Source: Fibrobacterota bacterium (GTDB lineage: Bacteria; Fibrobacterota; Chitinivibrionia; Chitinivibrionales; Chitinispirillaceae). From it: a stretch of 64,000 bases of DNA. The DNA lies in contig JAEZKC010000068.1 of assembly GCA_023436205.1 (NCBI GenBank), positions 1 to 64,000 on the forward strand, given 5' to 3'. Under the pieces are notes generated by a model. That model had not been told where the DNA came from and did no database searches. It saw nothing but the letters and a program-made list of their open reading frames with translations. Positions 7,755 through 17,070 of this stretch are shown piece after piece. The translations under genes and the position numbers were made by a program. Every line of letters starts with the position of its first letter. Position 1 is the stretch's first letter.

Positions 7755-10700
7755 TTATACCTGTGGGGCCATCTCCCCGAATTCAAGTGGTAAATAGCGG
7801 CAGGGTCTTACGAATAGCAGACCGCAGTCAATTTGCTCGACATCAAGCCCGGTAAGGATAGAAACCATTTTGCGATATATTTCAAGTTGTGGCAGGTATT
7901 GATGACTTGCAGTATCGATTTCAGAATCATTTGAAACAGAGTTGGTTTTATAATCCATGACAAAAGCAGAAATGGGTTTTCCGCTGCTGTCGAAGTCAAT
8001 TACAAACCTGTCCACTATTCCGTTAACCATTCTGCCATCGATGACTGCAGAAATCTGCTTCTCAATGAACACTACTTGGGAATCGGTGGTCGTAAGCAGG
8101 TTTCTGACCGTTTCATCTTCACAGCATGTTTGGAACAAATTAACAGCTTCAGTTCTGATGTGTTCAGGGTATTGATTGTTGAGCATGAAGCGAGAGGTAA
8201 TCTTATCAATATCGGCTAAGGAAATATCTTTAATCTGGGAGAAAAGTTCATGCACCGCTGTACCGATTTGGACCGCTCTTTCTCCGGTTTCAGAAAAGAT
8301 CGAACCAAATGGAAAATGTGAGATCTCTTTCTGGCTCGGAGAAACATCTGTAACTCTTGGAGAAGCGGATATTTTGGGATTATTCTTTATTTCAATCCAT
8401 TTTTGATGTTCTGAGTTTTCAGTAACATTTTTGAAATTTAAATGCCATTCAGAATTACCATTAGCATATCGAATATACTCTCCTGCCTTGCTGCTTGTAA
8501 TCCGATTGTCAGATGATGCTGATGAAAGAGTGTGCCTTAGAATTGTTTCGAAGTATACAGAAGAACTAGTTTTAGGAGCAATATTGCCCATCATGTAAAG
8601 TCCATATTTTGCACGCGTCATGGCAACATACAGCACGCACAGTGATTCATTACAGGAATCATTGTCAAGACTGTAAATGTTTTGTGCTATTTCTCTATCG
8701 AGTGTGGCTATCTCACGGCTGGGGGAGATCAAGGCCCATGGTTTATCGAGGGAATTATTCACCAGAAGTTTAGAGCCGGAATCAACTTTGACAATGCTGT
8801 TCTTACTTCTGAGCTCGGGAAGAAAAACAATATCAAACTGTAAACCTTTCGATCTGTGAATGGTCATGATTTGGACAGCTCTTCCAATGCAGGTACCTGG
8901 CGAAGGCATCTCCTCAACATACTTTTTCCAAAATGAGACGCGATTTTCTCCCAAGGTGTCGAATCGCCTTGACTTTTCCTCAAGCTCCTGAAGTCTTATG
9001 ATAGAAAATTCTGTTAAATCAGTAGCTTGAGCGAGAAGGTTAGACCATAGTTTGACAGTTTCGGCGAATCCCTTTTCTCTAATTGAGTTTGCGATATCGT
9101 AAGTGGTCTTTTCGGAAAAGAATTGACCTAATGGCGACATCTGCACATGTTTTAGAGCCGACCTGTCGTGAGGGGAATCTGCAAGAGTAAGTATGGAAAT
9201 AATCAGCTTAACAGCATTGGAATCAATTCCTGATTCAGAGCCGATAAAGTCAACCGGTATTCCGCGCTCTTTCAGCCCGTTATAATATTCCGCCCCCTTC
9301 TGGTTGCTGCGGACCAGAATCGCAATGCTTAGTCCTTTTTGTAAGGCTTTTGATGCTTCGAGGACAGAATGTATATAGTTGCATCCTTTGTCTGAATCGA
9401 AGGTGACAGCTCTCCCTTCCTTCTCAAACTCGACATATTCTACATATCCCTCTTTATCAGATAGATTGGTCTCATGCAGTTCCCAATCCCAGCGTGAGAT
9501 ATGGCCTGATTCTATTCCCGGAACGGATAAAAGCTTTTCTCGTGTGAAAATGGAATTTATTGTTTGTATAATTTGGGGAGCTGATCGCCAAGATCGATTG
9601 ATACTCTCCCTTTTTAAAGGATAAGGGTAAGCGGAATCAGTGTATTTGGATAGTAACTCACCGAACAGTCTTGCATCACCCTTTCTCCACCCGTAAATGG
9701 CTTGCTTTACATCGCCAACATAGAAAAAGGATTTTTCACCAGTATCACTCTGCATGACTTCATCTACAAGGTTATTGAGAACTGCCCATTGAAGCCTGCT
9801 CGTGTCTTGAAACTCATCAACAAGATAATGATTGTATTTTGAATCGAGTCGGTATTCAATATAAAGGCGGTTTTCATCATACTCAGAATCACCTGTGAAA
9901 CTCTTTTTGCTCTTGCCCATGATCCATTTTACATCATCAAAGGTAAGCATTCCACGGCTCCTGACAGTCGAAATGTAGCGTTGGTCATACTGTCTAAGGA
10001 TATTTTGAACGCCACGGCTTTGCATTATGTTCTGCAGAAATATTCTGTTGAGTACATACCCCGCAATTTTGACTAATTTTTTTGATGATTCAGGAGAAAG
10101 GTTGATGGTCTTTTTTGAGCTTCTGTACCCTGGAATCGGACAGGTTCCACTTTTCAGCTGATCAAATGAGGGAAAGACTTTTTCAGTCAGGAAACTGATT
10201 TTTTCGAATTTTCCTCCGTAAAAAGTGTATGCTTCAGCCAGAAAAGAATCCATATCCTTAAAGAATGTGTCACTGTAATCTCCGGTATTTTTCAGCTCTT
10301 CGATTTCAGAAACAATACAAGCGATATCTTTTAGAATGTTTGAAGAAGCTTCGAAAGGGTAGTCACCCTTAAAATCACCCCATAGTATTTCTTCGGTACC
10401 GCAGAAATCCTGATGATACTCTTGTACAAACTTTTGAAAAGAGCCTGTAATGCTTTTCTTTTCTTTAGCAATTGTGGCGAGTCTGTATGCTTCAAACAGA
10501 TTTTCAACATCAGATTCTGAAACAAGAGGTGAATGCAGAACTGATGAAAGGACATTATCTCTGACAAGCGCCTGGTGGTATTCGTCTATTATTCGGAATC
10601 CGCCGGGTAAACCCATTTCCATCGAAAAGCAAGTAAGGATATTTATAAAGAAACTATCAATCGTTCCAACCTGAAGTCTGTGAAGAGAGGACAGGATTTG

Positions 10701-10976
10701 TATGAGAATTTTTTCCAAATCTGATGTGGTCAAATTTTTAAGTGAAGTCCCCGAGTTTTCTTTACGAAAGCTGTCTGGATTTGAAATCCATTTTGTGATA
10801 AGGAAAACAACTCTGTCGAAAATTTCGTTAGCTGCAGCGCGGGAAAAGGTGAGTGCCACGATTGTATCTGGTTTTACACCGGACGCGACTAGTTCAATAT
10901 AGCGTAAAGCAAGCCTGTATGTTTTACCAGTTCCGGCGGATGCGGAGATGGCGATATTTCCTGGATGTTTGATCAT
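7755..10976 (-). CDS. AddA-like UvrD/RecB-family helicase-nuclease
   Basis: The 1073-residue protein has a complete superfamily 1A helicase core. It shows Walker A S-A-S-A-G-T-G-K-T near residue 11, motif II V-D-E-F-Q-D-T-S near 390, motif III G-D-V-K-Q-A-I-Y-G-W-R near 423, motif V T-I-H-R-S-K-G-L-Q near 704 and motif VI V-A-M-T-R-A-K near 780. The C-terminal RecB-type nuclease keeps G-I-V-D-R and M-D-Y-K-T-N (the D and D-x-K of PD-(D/E)XK) near 1000-1020. It should unwind and resect DNA ends to load recombinase. The ATG overlaps the stop of the partner gene (ATGA at 10973-10976), so translation is coupled. It is somewhat shorter than Bacillus AddA (1232). Confidence 0.88.
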   Translation of the reverse strand: MIKHPGNIAISASAGTGKTYRLALRYIELVASGVKPDTIVALTFSRAAANEIFDRVVFLITKWISNPDSFRKENSGTSLKNLTTSDLEKILIQILSSLHRLQVGTIDSFFINILTCFSMEMGLPGGFRIIDEYHQALVRDNVLSSVLHSPLVSESDVENLFEAYRLATIAKEKKSITGSFQKFVQEYHQDFCGTEEILWGDFKGDYPFEASSNILKDIACIVSEIEELKNTGDYSDTFFKDMDSFLAEAYTFYGGKFEKISFLTEKVFPSFDQLKSGTCPIPGYRSSKKTINLSPESSKKLVKIAGYVLNRIFLQNIMQSRGVQNILRQYDQRYISTVRSRGMLTFDDVKWIMGKSKKSFTGDSEYDENRLYIEYRLDSKYNHYLVDEFQDTSRLQWAVLNNLVDEVMQSDTGEKSFFYVGDVKQAIYGWRKGDARLFGELLSKYTDSAYPYPLKRESINRSWRSAPQIIQTINSIFTREKLLSVPGIESGHISRWDWELHETNLSDKEGYVEYVEFEKEGRAVTFDSDKGCNYIHSVLEASKALQKGLSIAILVRSNQKGAEYYNGLKERGIPVDFIGSESGIDSNAVKLIISILTLADSPHDRSALKHVQMSPLGQFFSEKTTYDIANSIREKGFAETVKLWSNLLAQATDLTEFSIIRLQELEEKSRRFDTLGENRVSFWKKYVEEMPSPGTCIGRAVQIMTIHRSKGLQFDIVFLPELRSKNSIVKVDSGSKLLVNNSLDKPWALISPSREIATLDREIAQNIYSLDNDSCNESLCVLYVAMTRAKYGLYMMGNIAPKTSSSVYFETILRHTLSSASSDNRITSSKAGEYIRYANGNSEWHLNFKNVTENSEHQKWIEIKNNPKISASPRVTDVSPSQKEISHFPFGSIFSETGERAVQIGTAVHELFSQIKDISLADIDKITSRFMLNNQYPEHIRTEAVNLFQTCCEDETVRNLLTTTDSQVVFIEKQISAVIDGRMVNGIVDRFVIDFDSSGKPISAFVMDYKTNSVSNDSEIDTASHQYLPQLEIYRKMVSILTGLDVEQIDCGLLFVRPCRYLPLEFGEMAPQV

Positions 10977-13822
10977 GCATCACCTCTCAATTCTGAGGCG
11001 ACAGTCAAATTGCTGCAATCAATGTTGTTGCTCATGGTATCTACAAATAGTAACTCCATCTCATCATATTTCATTTGTTCTGCCGGGGGCCAGAATATGC
11101 CCTTTTTTATACTTTGAATTACATTCATTGAGCACTGAAACGCGTTTTCAACTGTAATATTATCAAGATCTTCCCAAAGAGTGATGCAGGTTTTTGTAAG
11201 TTCATCAGGCAAGTTAAAATATCCTGCTGAAACGTTTTTCGAATTAAAGTGTTCCTCTTTCGAATTTATTATTCGTTCGCGGTTTGCCTCCAGAAGTTTA
11301 AGGTATAGGGGAATTTGTAAATCCACCCATTTTCTGGATTCCATTTTCCCGTTTACTATAATTTGAATTGCCGCTGCATCCTCTGGACTCGCACATTCTA
11401 AATGGGTATCAAGCGGGTTTTTTGCATCGGCTGAAGTCTTGAAGTCAAGAACTCTCCACATATTCATAAGTGGGTTGTATTCGATGCGATCAATTTTGCC
11501 GATTACCTCCATCCCGTTTACAGGCAAAGAAAATGATGTTTCACAGGCTACGATTTCCCAACCATCCAAACGGTTTCGCGTTTCTATGGCTGCGGCCTTT
11601 TTTAATCTGTTGCAGATGTTGTCTGCCTGAAAAGAGAGTGCCAATGAGTGATTTGTCCCATATTTTCTGGTGATTAAAGATCTTGCCTCATTGATGAGGA
11701 ATTCCGAAATATCGTTTTCATTAGTACCGATCTCCCGGTAAGCTTTTCCGTAAGATTCCATAGCAAAATGGCAGATAGTGCCGAAAACTGCCGGATTCAT
11801 TTCCTGAGCATCACCGCTTGCCGCCTTCATATTGAGAATCCTCGTGAGGTAAAATCTGAATGGGCATGCCAAATAGGATTTAAAGGCGGTAACAGAAAGC
11901 TTATCTGGTATATCAATTGGAGCTGGTGGTTTCACTAAAGGGTTTTCAATGCGCTCGACGGCTCCTCGAGGAGATATGGATTCTGGGGAATGTTCATCAA
12001 ACAGATAATTGGCACGCTTGACAATAGTCGGTTGGTCACATGCGAAAAGAAGACGGGATGGTTTATAGGGCTGGTTGTCAGATCCATTCTTTAATACAGT
12101 GATATAGAGTGCTTCTTTTTTGCTTTCGATTAGGGTGTGGAGTAAAAAACGATCTCTGGTGAGACGTTTACTGTTGCACTTAAGACCAAGCTTTTCCCGT
12201 ACTCTTTCAGGCAGAAATGGATCAGATACCACCGATTCAGGAATGAATCCTTCGTTAAAACCTGAAAGGATCACAATCGAAGCTGTGGACCAGTTCATTT
12301 CAAGCCATCCCTGGAGTGCAACAGCATCAGGTTCATGACTTTTGTATACTCTGGCTTCTTTTAGGGATTTTGTAATTATTTTGGATGCTTCTTCGAGGCC
12401 GATAGTAAAAGAGGAAAGCTGAAGTTGGAGATTGCTCAGTTCTGATGCGACGCTTTTGATTTGAAGTTCAATAGTTTTAACATCAAGATTGGCTGGGTTT
12501 GGAAGATGATTACTGTAAACAATTTTCAAAAAGGACCTGATTGCAGAAGGTAAATCAGATCCGCTATGAATGGTGTCGCATCCTGAGTCAGATAAAAGCT
12601 TTCTGAAATCTGACAAAATACCTTTTAGATAACGACCTTCATGAATCTCCAATCTGGAGTAAAGGGCATCAGCTGTAAATGGTAAGTATTCATCATGGAA
12701 CTCATCAAGTTCGGCAAGGAATAGCTTTCCTTTATTATAATCCTTTGCAAGATAATAAAGCAGATGCGGATTTCTTATCAGTCGTGATAATGATTCGTAA
12801 TCCCTTTTTGTGATCATTTCGAGCAGATTTGCAATCATATCTCCAGTTGTGGAGGCGTACACGCTTTTCCCAGAAGGATCGTACACTTTACAATCGTGCT
12901 TGGAGAAACTGTTTTCAAAGGGTTTGACCAGTTCATCGGTAAAGAGAGCAATGCCTGCTTTGTCTGCGGAGATGCTTCCCTTTAAAGAAATGATTTGTAG
13001 AGCTTTTTCTGCAGCATCGGAAGGAGAGCGAACAATGGATATATTTTTCAGGGGGATATCGGGCAAACATTGGAAGGACCCTTCAAGGGGGCGGCCAAGG
13101 TGATCAAAATTGTGTGCCGCGGAATCTGGTGCGTTAATCCAAATCTCAAGGTCAGTTTGCTCCCCCAAAGCTTCCATCGCTTTTGCTGCAAGCGGGGTGG
13201 GGTCCGGAACTGAGATTACAATAATTTTTTTAAACCGCTCAGAGTCTACTTGAGTACAACCTTTTACCAGCTCCTCAGTGCGATCGCAAAACCCCTTTTG
13301 ATTCAGAATTCTCAGATATTCATTTTCAATGGTGGCTAAATCTGCCCATCGACCTGGTTCATAGTTTTCAATGACCGGAGATTTTAGTACCTGATTGAAA
13401 GTAAGGCCGTTTTCTGAAATCGAGTTGCGCAGAGAGCAGAGCATTTCCGCAGCTTCGAATCTCCCCGCCCCCACAGCAGGAATTCCGGACGGGTAGAGAA
13501 ACGGAAGTTCCTCGCATGCCGATAAGGCCTCAATCATCGCTGCAAGTTCCTGGCTTTTTTCAGCAGTCGCCGATTTGATTTCAATCAGATCCAGGGGGGT
13601 AATGATCTGGGGAGGGAAAAGGATTCTGTTACTTTCATCACTTATTCTCAGCAGTTCGTTTAGAAGGAGTCGTCCTGACTGGCGGGTAGGCACAACTATG
13701 GTGAGAGCTGAGAGGTCGAGAGCATTCAGGACGGAGTTGGTTGAGAACCGGGAAACTAACGCCAGGGCGGCACTAAGGGATACGGGATAACTCCATCCGA
13801 GATAGGTTTTAGTAATGGGCAT
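10973..13822 (-). CDS. AddB-like nuclease subunit (PD-(D/E)XK family)
   Basis: The 949-residue protein pairs with the downstream AddA-like gene. Its N-terminal part is the inactivated helicase-like region of this family (T-I-V-V-P-T-R-Q-S-G-R-L-L-L near 43). The C-terminal third is a RecB-type nuclease: S-x-x-x-x-Y-L-A-C-P-F-R-F-Y-L near 652, a His in I-C-H-F-A-M-E near 687, I-G-K-I-D-R-I near 780 and L-D-F-K-T-S near 800. AddB of Bacillus binds a 4Fe-4S cluster with four cysteines; here only the first (A-C-P-F-R-F) has an obvious counterpart, and no C-x2-C group follows the nuclease motifs. It is the first gene of the pair and is divergent from mdh across a REPIN-like hairpin. Confidence 0.82.
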   Translation of the reverse strand: MPITKTYLGWSYPVSLSAALALVSRFSTNSVLNALDLSALTIVVPTRQSGRLLLNELLRISDESNRILFPPQIITPLDLIEIKSATAEKSQELAAMIEALSACEELPFLYPSGIPAVGAGRFEAAEMLCSLRNSISENGLTFNQVLKSPVIENYEPGRWADLATIENEYLRILNQKGFCDRTEELVKGCTQVDSERFKKIIVISVPDPTPLAAKAMEALGEQTDLEIWINAPDSAAHNFDHLGRPLEGSFQCLPDIPLKNISIVRSPSDAAEKALQIISLKGSISADKAGIALFTDELVKPFENSFSKHDCKVYDPSGKSVYASTTGDMIANLLEMITKRDYESLSRLIRNPHLLYYLAKDYNKGKLFLAELDEFHDEYLPFTADALYSRLEIHEGRYLKGILSDFRKLLSDSGCDTIHSGSDLPSAIRSFLKIVYSNHLPNPANLDVKTIELQIKSVASELSNLQLQLSSFTIGLEEASKIITKSLKEARVYKSHEPDAVALQGWLEMNWSTASIVILSGFNEGFIPESVVSDPFLPERVREKLGLKCNSKRLTRDRFLLHTLIESKKEALYITVLKNGSDNQPYKPSRLLFACDQPTIVKRANYLFDEHSPESISPRGAVERIENPLVKPPAPIDIPDKLSVTAFKSYLACPFRFYLTRILNMKAASGDAQEMNPAVFGTICHFAMESYGKAYREIGTNENDISEFLINEARSLITRKYGTNHSLALSFQADNICNRLKKAAAIETRNRLDGWEIVACETSFSLPVNGMEVIGKIDRIEYNPLMNMWRVLDFKTSADAKNPLDTHLECASPEDAAAIQIIVNGKMESRKWVDLQIPLYLKLLEANRERIINSKEEHFNSKNVSAGYFNLPDELTKTCITLWEDLDNITVENAFQCSMNVIQSIKKGIFWPPAEQMKYDEMELLFVDTMSNNIDCSNLTVASELRGDA

Positions 13823-13924
13823 GAAACCGCCTTTATGTCAGATTGCCAGGTTGAAAAGAAAAGTAGAGCGGGGAAGTATAAGTATACATACCCCCCCTAG
13901 GGGGAGTCAATCGGGGACTCAATT

Positions 13925-13971
13925 GGGGACGGACTATGTTTTTTCTAATTAGAAATAATTAGTCCGTCCCC
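13925..13971. repeat. REPIN-like inverted pair of the GGGGACGGACTA repeat
   Basis: GGGGACGGACTA (13925-13936) is mirrored exactly by TAGTCCGTCCCC (13960-13971). The 23-bp spacer is A/T-rich and contains TTCTAATTAGAA, itself palindromic. The whole forms a strong hairpin. It lies in the 233-bp divergent region between the AddB-like gene and mdh, 85 bp before the mdh start. Confidence 0.88.
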
Positions 13972-14055
13972 TTCTGATCCATCCTGGCTCCCCTCTTGGC
14001 ATGTCTTTTGAACTTCTCCTCCAATAAATCCGATTTTCAAAAAAGGTTAGTTTCT

Positions 14056-14988
14056 ATGCACTCAAAGATCGCCATTATCGGCTGTGGAAATGTGGGAGGG
14101 GCAACAGCCTTTGCTGCCGCCATGAAAGGAAAGTACGATCTGGTATTGCTTGATGCCCCAGACCGGGAAGGGATCGCCCGGGCCAAAGCACTCGATATAC
14201 AGCAGGCAAGTGCTGCCCAGCAAATTGATATCAAAGTTATTGGGACCAGTCAATGGTCGGCTATTGAGGGCTGCACTCTATGTATCATTACAGCAGGGCT
14301 CCCAAGGTCACCCGGTATGACTCGAGATGATCTGCTTTCCATGAATACTCATATAATGAGAAACATTTCCAGAGAGATAAAAACATTTGCTCCTTCCAGC
14401 AAAATCGTTGTCGTCTCAAATCCGCTGGACGCCATGGCTCAGCAGGTTTTTATCCACACCGGGTTCGAGCCGGAAAGAGTTATGGGTATGGCTGGTCTTC
14501 TGGACACCTCGAGGCTCCGACACCTAGTGGCTTCTGCAGCAGGGTGCAGTGTTAAAGCTGTGAGTGGACTTGTGCTTGGGGCCCATGGTGATGCGATGGT
14601 TCCGGTACTGAGCCAATGTTTTGTTGATGGAATTCCGATAGAGTCCGTGCTCACCAGTTCTCAAATCAGACGCATTATTCATCGCACTCGAAATGGAGGT
14701 GGTGAGATTGTGGCACTTATGGGTAGAAGTGCTTATTTTGCAGCCGCTCAATGTGTCCTGAAAATGGTCGAGTCGATTTTCGAAAGATCAGACGAACGGA
14801 TTTCCGCCAGTGTCTATGTGAACGGGCAGTATGGAATACAAGATTTGTTTCTGGGTATGCCAGTTCGTTTGGGAACCAGTGGGGTGGAGGAGATTTTTGA
14901 GCTGGATCTTACAGAAAAGGAACGGAACTGGCTTCTCAAGAGTGCCTCGATGGTAAAAGAAATGACACAAAAAGCTTCCCTTCTCTGA
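14056..14988 (+). CDS. mdh: Malate dehydrogenase, LDH-like type
   Basis: The 310-residue product shows the NAD-binding G-C-G-N-V-G-G motif near residue 9 and the substrate loop G-L-P-R-S-P-G-M-T-R-D-D near 80-91. Arg rather than Gln in the loop favours malate over lactate. The substrate-binding S-R-L-R segment lies near 154 and the catalytic G-A-H-G-D near 177. It should convert malate and oxaloacetate with NAD in the cytosol. The start at 14056 gives the normal family N-terminus; an upstream in-frame ATG would add 20 unusual residues. It is followed after 14 bp by an acyl-adenylate ligase gene. Confidence 0.9.
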   Translation: MHSKIAIIGCGNVGGATAFAAAMKGKYDLVLLDAPDREGIARAKALDIQQASAAQQIDIKVIGTSQWSAIEGCTLCIITAGLPRSPGMTRDDLLSMNTHIMRNISREIKTFAPSSKIVVVSNPLDAMAQQVFIHTGFEPERVMGMAGLLDTSRLRHLVASAAGCSVKAVSGLVLGAHGDAMVPVLSQCFVDGIPIESVLTSSQIRRIIHRTRNGGGEIVALMGRSAYFAAAQCVLKMVESIFERSDERISASVYVNGQYGIQDLFLGMPVRLGTSGVEEIFELDLTEKERNWLLKSASMVKEMTQKASLL

Positions 14989-15002
14989 CAGGATTCACAC
15001 AT

Positions 15003-16538
15003 ATGCTTATTCAAAACATGTTACAAGTATCCGCTAAGAACACTCCAGAGAAAAATGCCATCTGGTATAAGGGCACATGGACCACTTACTACGATCTTGA
15101 TATGAAATCGGATTCGCTAGCCTGGAATCTTATAAAACTAGGGGTGTCTAGAGGAGATAGAGTGGCTCTGCTTCTTGAAAATTCTCCAGAGTATGCCATT
15201 GCTTTTTTTGCAGTTTTGAAGGCCGGCGCTATAGCCGTGCCTCTTAACACAGGTTCATCATCGGATGAGCTTTCAGTTCTGTTAAATCATTGTGAAGCCA
15301 AGCTTATGATAATGCATAAGAAGTACGGGCAGATTCTGGCCAGGTCCAGCAAAACTACGAGTTTAAAAATTATAATAACTGATGACAAATCAGATTTTTT
15401 ACCGGATAGTGAACTCGAGATTAAAGAATTATACGAGTTGTTTTCAACTGATGTTTCCGGGCCACCTTCTGTTTCAACCATTGACATTGATCCAGCCTGC
15501 ATAATTTATACTTCCGGTTCCACCGGACAACCAAAGGGGGTTATGCTTAGTCATCTTAATATGGTATCCAACACCCGATCCATTGTGGAATATCTGACGA
15601 TTACCTCTGATGATAGAATAATGGTGGTGCTTCCTTTTTATTATGTATATGGAAAAACCCTCCTGCTTACACATGTTTTTTGCGGGGCTTCGATTGTAAT
15701 AGACAACCGTTTTTCCTACCCTAATCAAGTTTTGAATACGATGGAAGCCCTTGATGTGACAGGATTTGCGGGAGTTCCTTCCACATATATGATTCTTTTA
15801 AGCAAATCTACGTTGAGGGAACGGAAGTTTTCCTTTTTACGGTATGTTACACAAGCTGGAGGAGCAATGGCTCCGGCTGTGCAGAAGCAGGTCGCAGAAG
15901 TGTTTGCTCCGGCTAAACTGGTTGTTATGTATGGGGCTACAGAGTTATCTCCAAGACTGACCTATGTCCCACCCGACATGCTCGATAGAAAATGGGGTTC
16001 GATTGGAATTCCGATTCCAAATTGTGAGGCTTACGTGTCTGATGAGAATGGCATTCGTCTATCTCCGGATATGGAAGGTGAAGTAGTCGGAAGGGGTTCG
16101 AATGTAATGATGGGGTACTACAGGGATCCAGAGGCTACCTCGCGCGTTGTAAGGAACGGATTGTACTTTACTGGCGATAGGGGGTATATGGATAAGGATG
16201 GCTATATTTTTGTGGTGGGTCGTTCCAGCGATATGCTAAAAATAGGAGGTCGGCGAGTAAGTGCAAGAGAAATTGAGGATGCGCTGTTGTCATTGGGTTT
16301 TATCGAAGAGGCAGCAGTGATTGGTATTTCCGATGAGATTCTCGGTGAAGCTGCTAGAGCTTTTATAGTACTGAACAAAAACTGCAGGCATAACGAAATT
16401 CAGATCAAAAAGGAGCTCGCACGTACCCTTCCTCTCTATAAAATTCCTACTGTAATTAGTATAAAAATGACTCTTCCCAAAAATGAGGCAGGAAAAATTC
16501 TGAAAGCTGAATTAAAAAAACCAGAACTCGGCAATTGA
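15003..16538 (+). CDS. AMP-dependent acyl-CoA synthetase/ligase
   Basis: The 511-residue product is a class I adenylate-forming enzyme. It has the P-loop Y-T-S-G-S-T-G-Q-P-K-G near 168, Y-G-A-T-E near 310, the hinge/ATP motif Y-F-T-G-D-R-G near 393 and G-R-S-S-D-M-L-K-I-G-G-R near 408. The C-terminal catalytic lysine lies in N-E-A-G-K-I-L near 500. It should activate a carboxylic acid as acyl-AMP and probably pass it to CoA. The acid is unknown; length and motifs fit medium/long-chain or aryl acids. It is 14 bp downstream of mdh and probably in the same transcript. AGGA precedes the ATG by about ten bases. Confidence 0.87.
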   Translation: MLIQNMLQVSAKNTPEKNAIWYKGTWTTYYDLDMKSDSLAWNLIKLGVSRGDRVALLLENSPEYAIAFFAVLKAGAIAVPLNTGSSSDELSVLLNHCEAKLMIMHKKYGQILARSSKTTSLKIIITDDKSDFLPDSELEIKELYELFSTDVSGPPSVSTIDIDPACIIYTSGSTGQPKGVMLSHLNMVSNTRSIVEYLTITSDDRIMVVLPFYYVYGKTLLLTHVFCGASIVIDNRFSYPNQVLNTMEALDVTGFAGVPSTYMILLSKSTLRERKFSFLRYVTQAGGAMAPAVQKQVAEVFAPAKLVVMYGATELSPRLTYVPPDMLDRKWGSIGIPIPNCEAYVSDENGIRLSPDMEGEVVGRGSNVMMGYYRDPEATSRVVRNGLYFTGDRGYMDKDGYIFVVGRSSDMLKIGGRRVSAREIEDALLSLGFIEEAAVIGISDEILGEAARAFIVLNKNCRHNEIQIKKELARTLPLYKIPTVISIKMTLPKNEAGKILKAELKKPELGN

Positions 16539-16565
16539 ACCCTGTTCGGCAGGGAACGGATTGCT

Positions 16566-16721
16566 ATGTTTCAGTTACAAGGCTGGAACGGACTTAACGC
16601 GATCAGAAATCTATTCAAACCCTACTTGAGTGAGCCTGTTGTCAACGGCGAAGACGCCTTGCAGGTCACCAGCACCATTTCCCGCTTTGCAGTTTTATCC
16701 AAAATAGGCATCGGAGTTTAA
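16566..16721 (+). repeat. VNGEDA repeat, copy 2, with an intact 51-codon frame
   Basis: An ATG-started frame of 51 codons ends at TAA 16719-16721. Its second half (V-V-N-G-E-D-A-L-Q-V-T-S-T-I-S-R...S-K-I-G-I-G-V) aligns with the frame at 1918-2008 up to the stop. It lacks a clear ribosome binding site and was not recognised as a family. It could be a small repeated gene or the tail of a decayed mobile gene; I favour the remnant. Confidence 0.45.
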
Positions 16722-16828
16722 CTAACACAAGTTAGGAACGGGGGAATCCTGCAGAACGTGGTCGATGTACTCCGATGACTACTGGCATAAAGACAACATT
16801 ACGGGGAGGGCCTCCCGCACTCGACAAA

Positions 16829-16852
16829 AGGCGTCTTCGTCGTTAACAAAAA
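16829..16852 (-). repeat. VNGEDA repeat, short copy 3
   Basis: AGGCGTCTTCGTCGTTAAC is the reverse complement of the conserved GTTAACGNCGAAGACGCCT core. On the minus strand it reads F-V-N-D-E-D-A-F. Only this core is preserved. Confidence 0.5.
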
Positions 16853-16889
16853 GTAATATCGAAGCAGGTTCTGGCAGGGGACTCTGCTT

Positions 16890-16901
16890 GGGGACGGACT
16901 A
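16890..16901 (+). repeat. REP-like unit left of the transposase
   Basis: An exact GGGGACGGACTA head, followed by GTTTCTTTTTCTAGA rather than the CCGAA hairpin seen in other units. Confidence 0.8.
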
Positions 16902-17070
16902 GTTTCTTTTTCTAGATTTTTCTCAACTATGACAAACTTTTATGTCACTATTCAGATTTTTAAACGAATATTGAAGGAAATTCAATCACTTACATCTGTA
17001 CAAAAAATGGTTAATCTTTTGCTGTATTATCCAAAATCCGGTTTCGTCAAATTCTGTCGAAAGAAAAATT

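Larger units (their letters stand above)
16539..17070. other. Repeat-derived intergenic stretch upstream of the transposase
   Basis: It contains a short hairpin just after the ligase stop (16540-16554, CCCTG/CAGGG), two copies of the VNGEDA repeat in opposite orientations (16566-16721 and 16829-16852), a REP-like unit (16890) and the A/T-rich leader of the transposase. Apart from the 51-codon repeat frame, no gene is supported. Confidence 0.55.

Noticed and set aside
16090..16110. GGTTCGAAT resembling a tRNA T-loop
   Set aside because: It lies within the acyl-CoA ligase coding sequence and no cloverleaf arms surround it.
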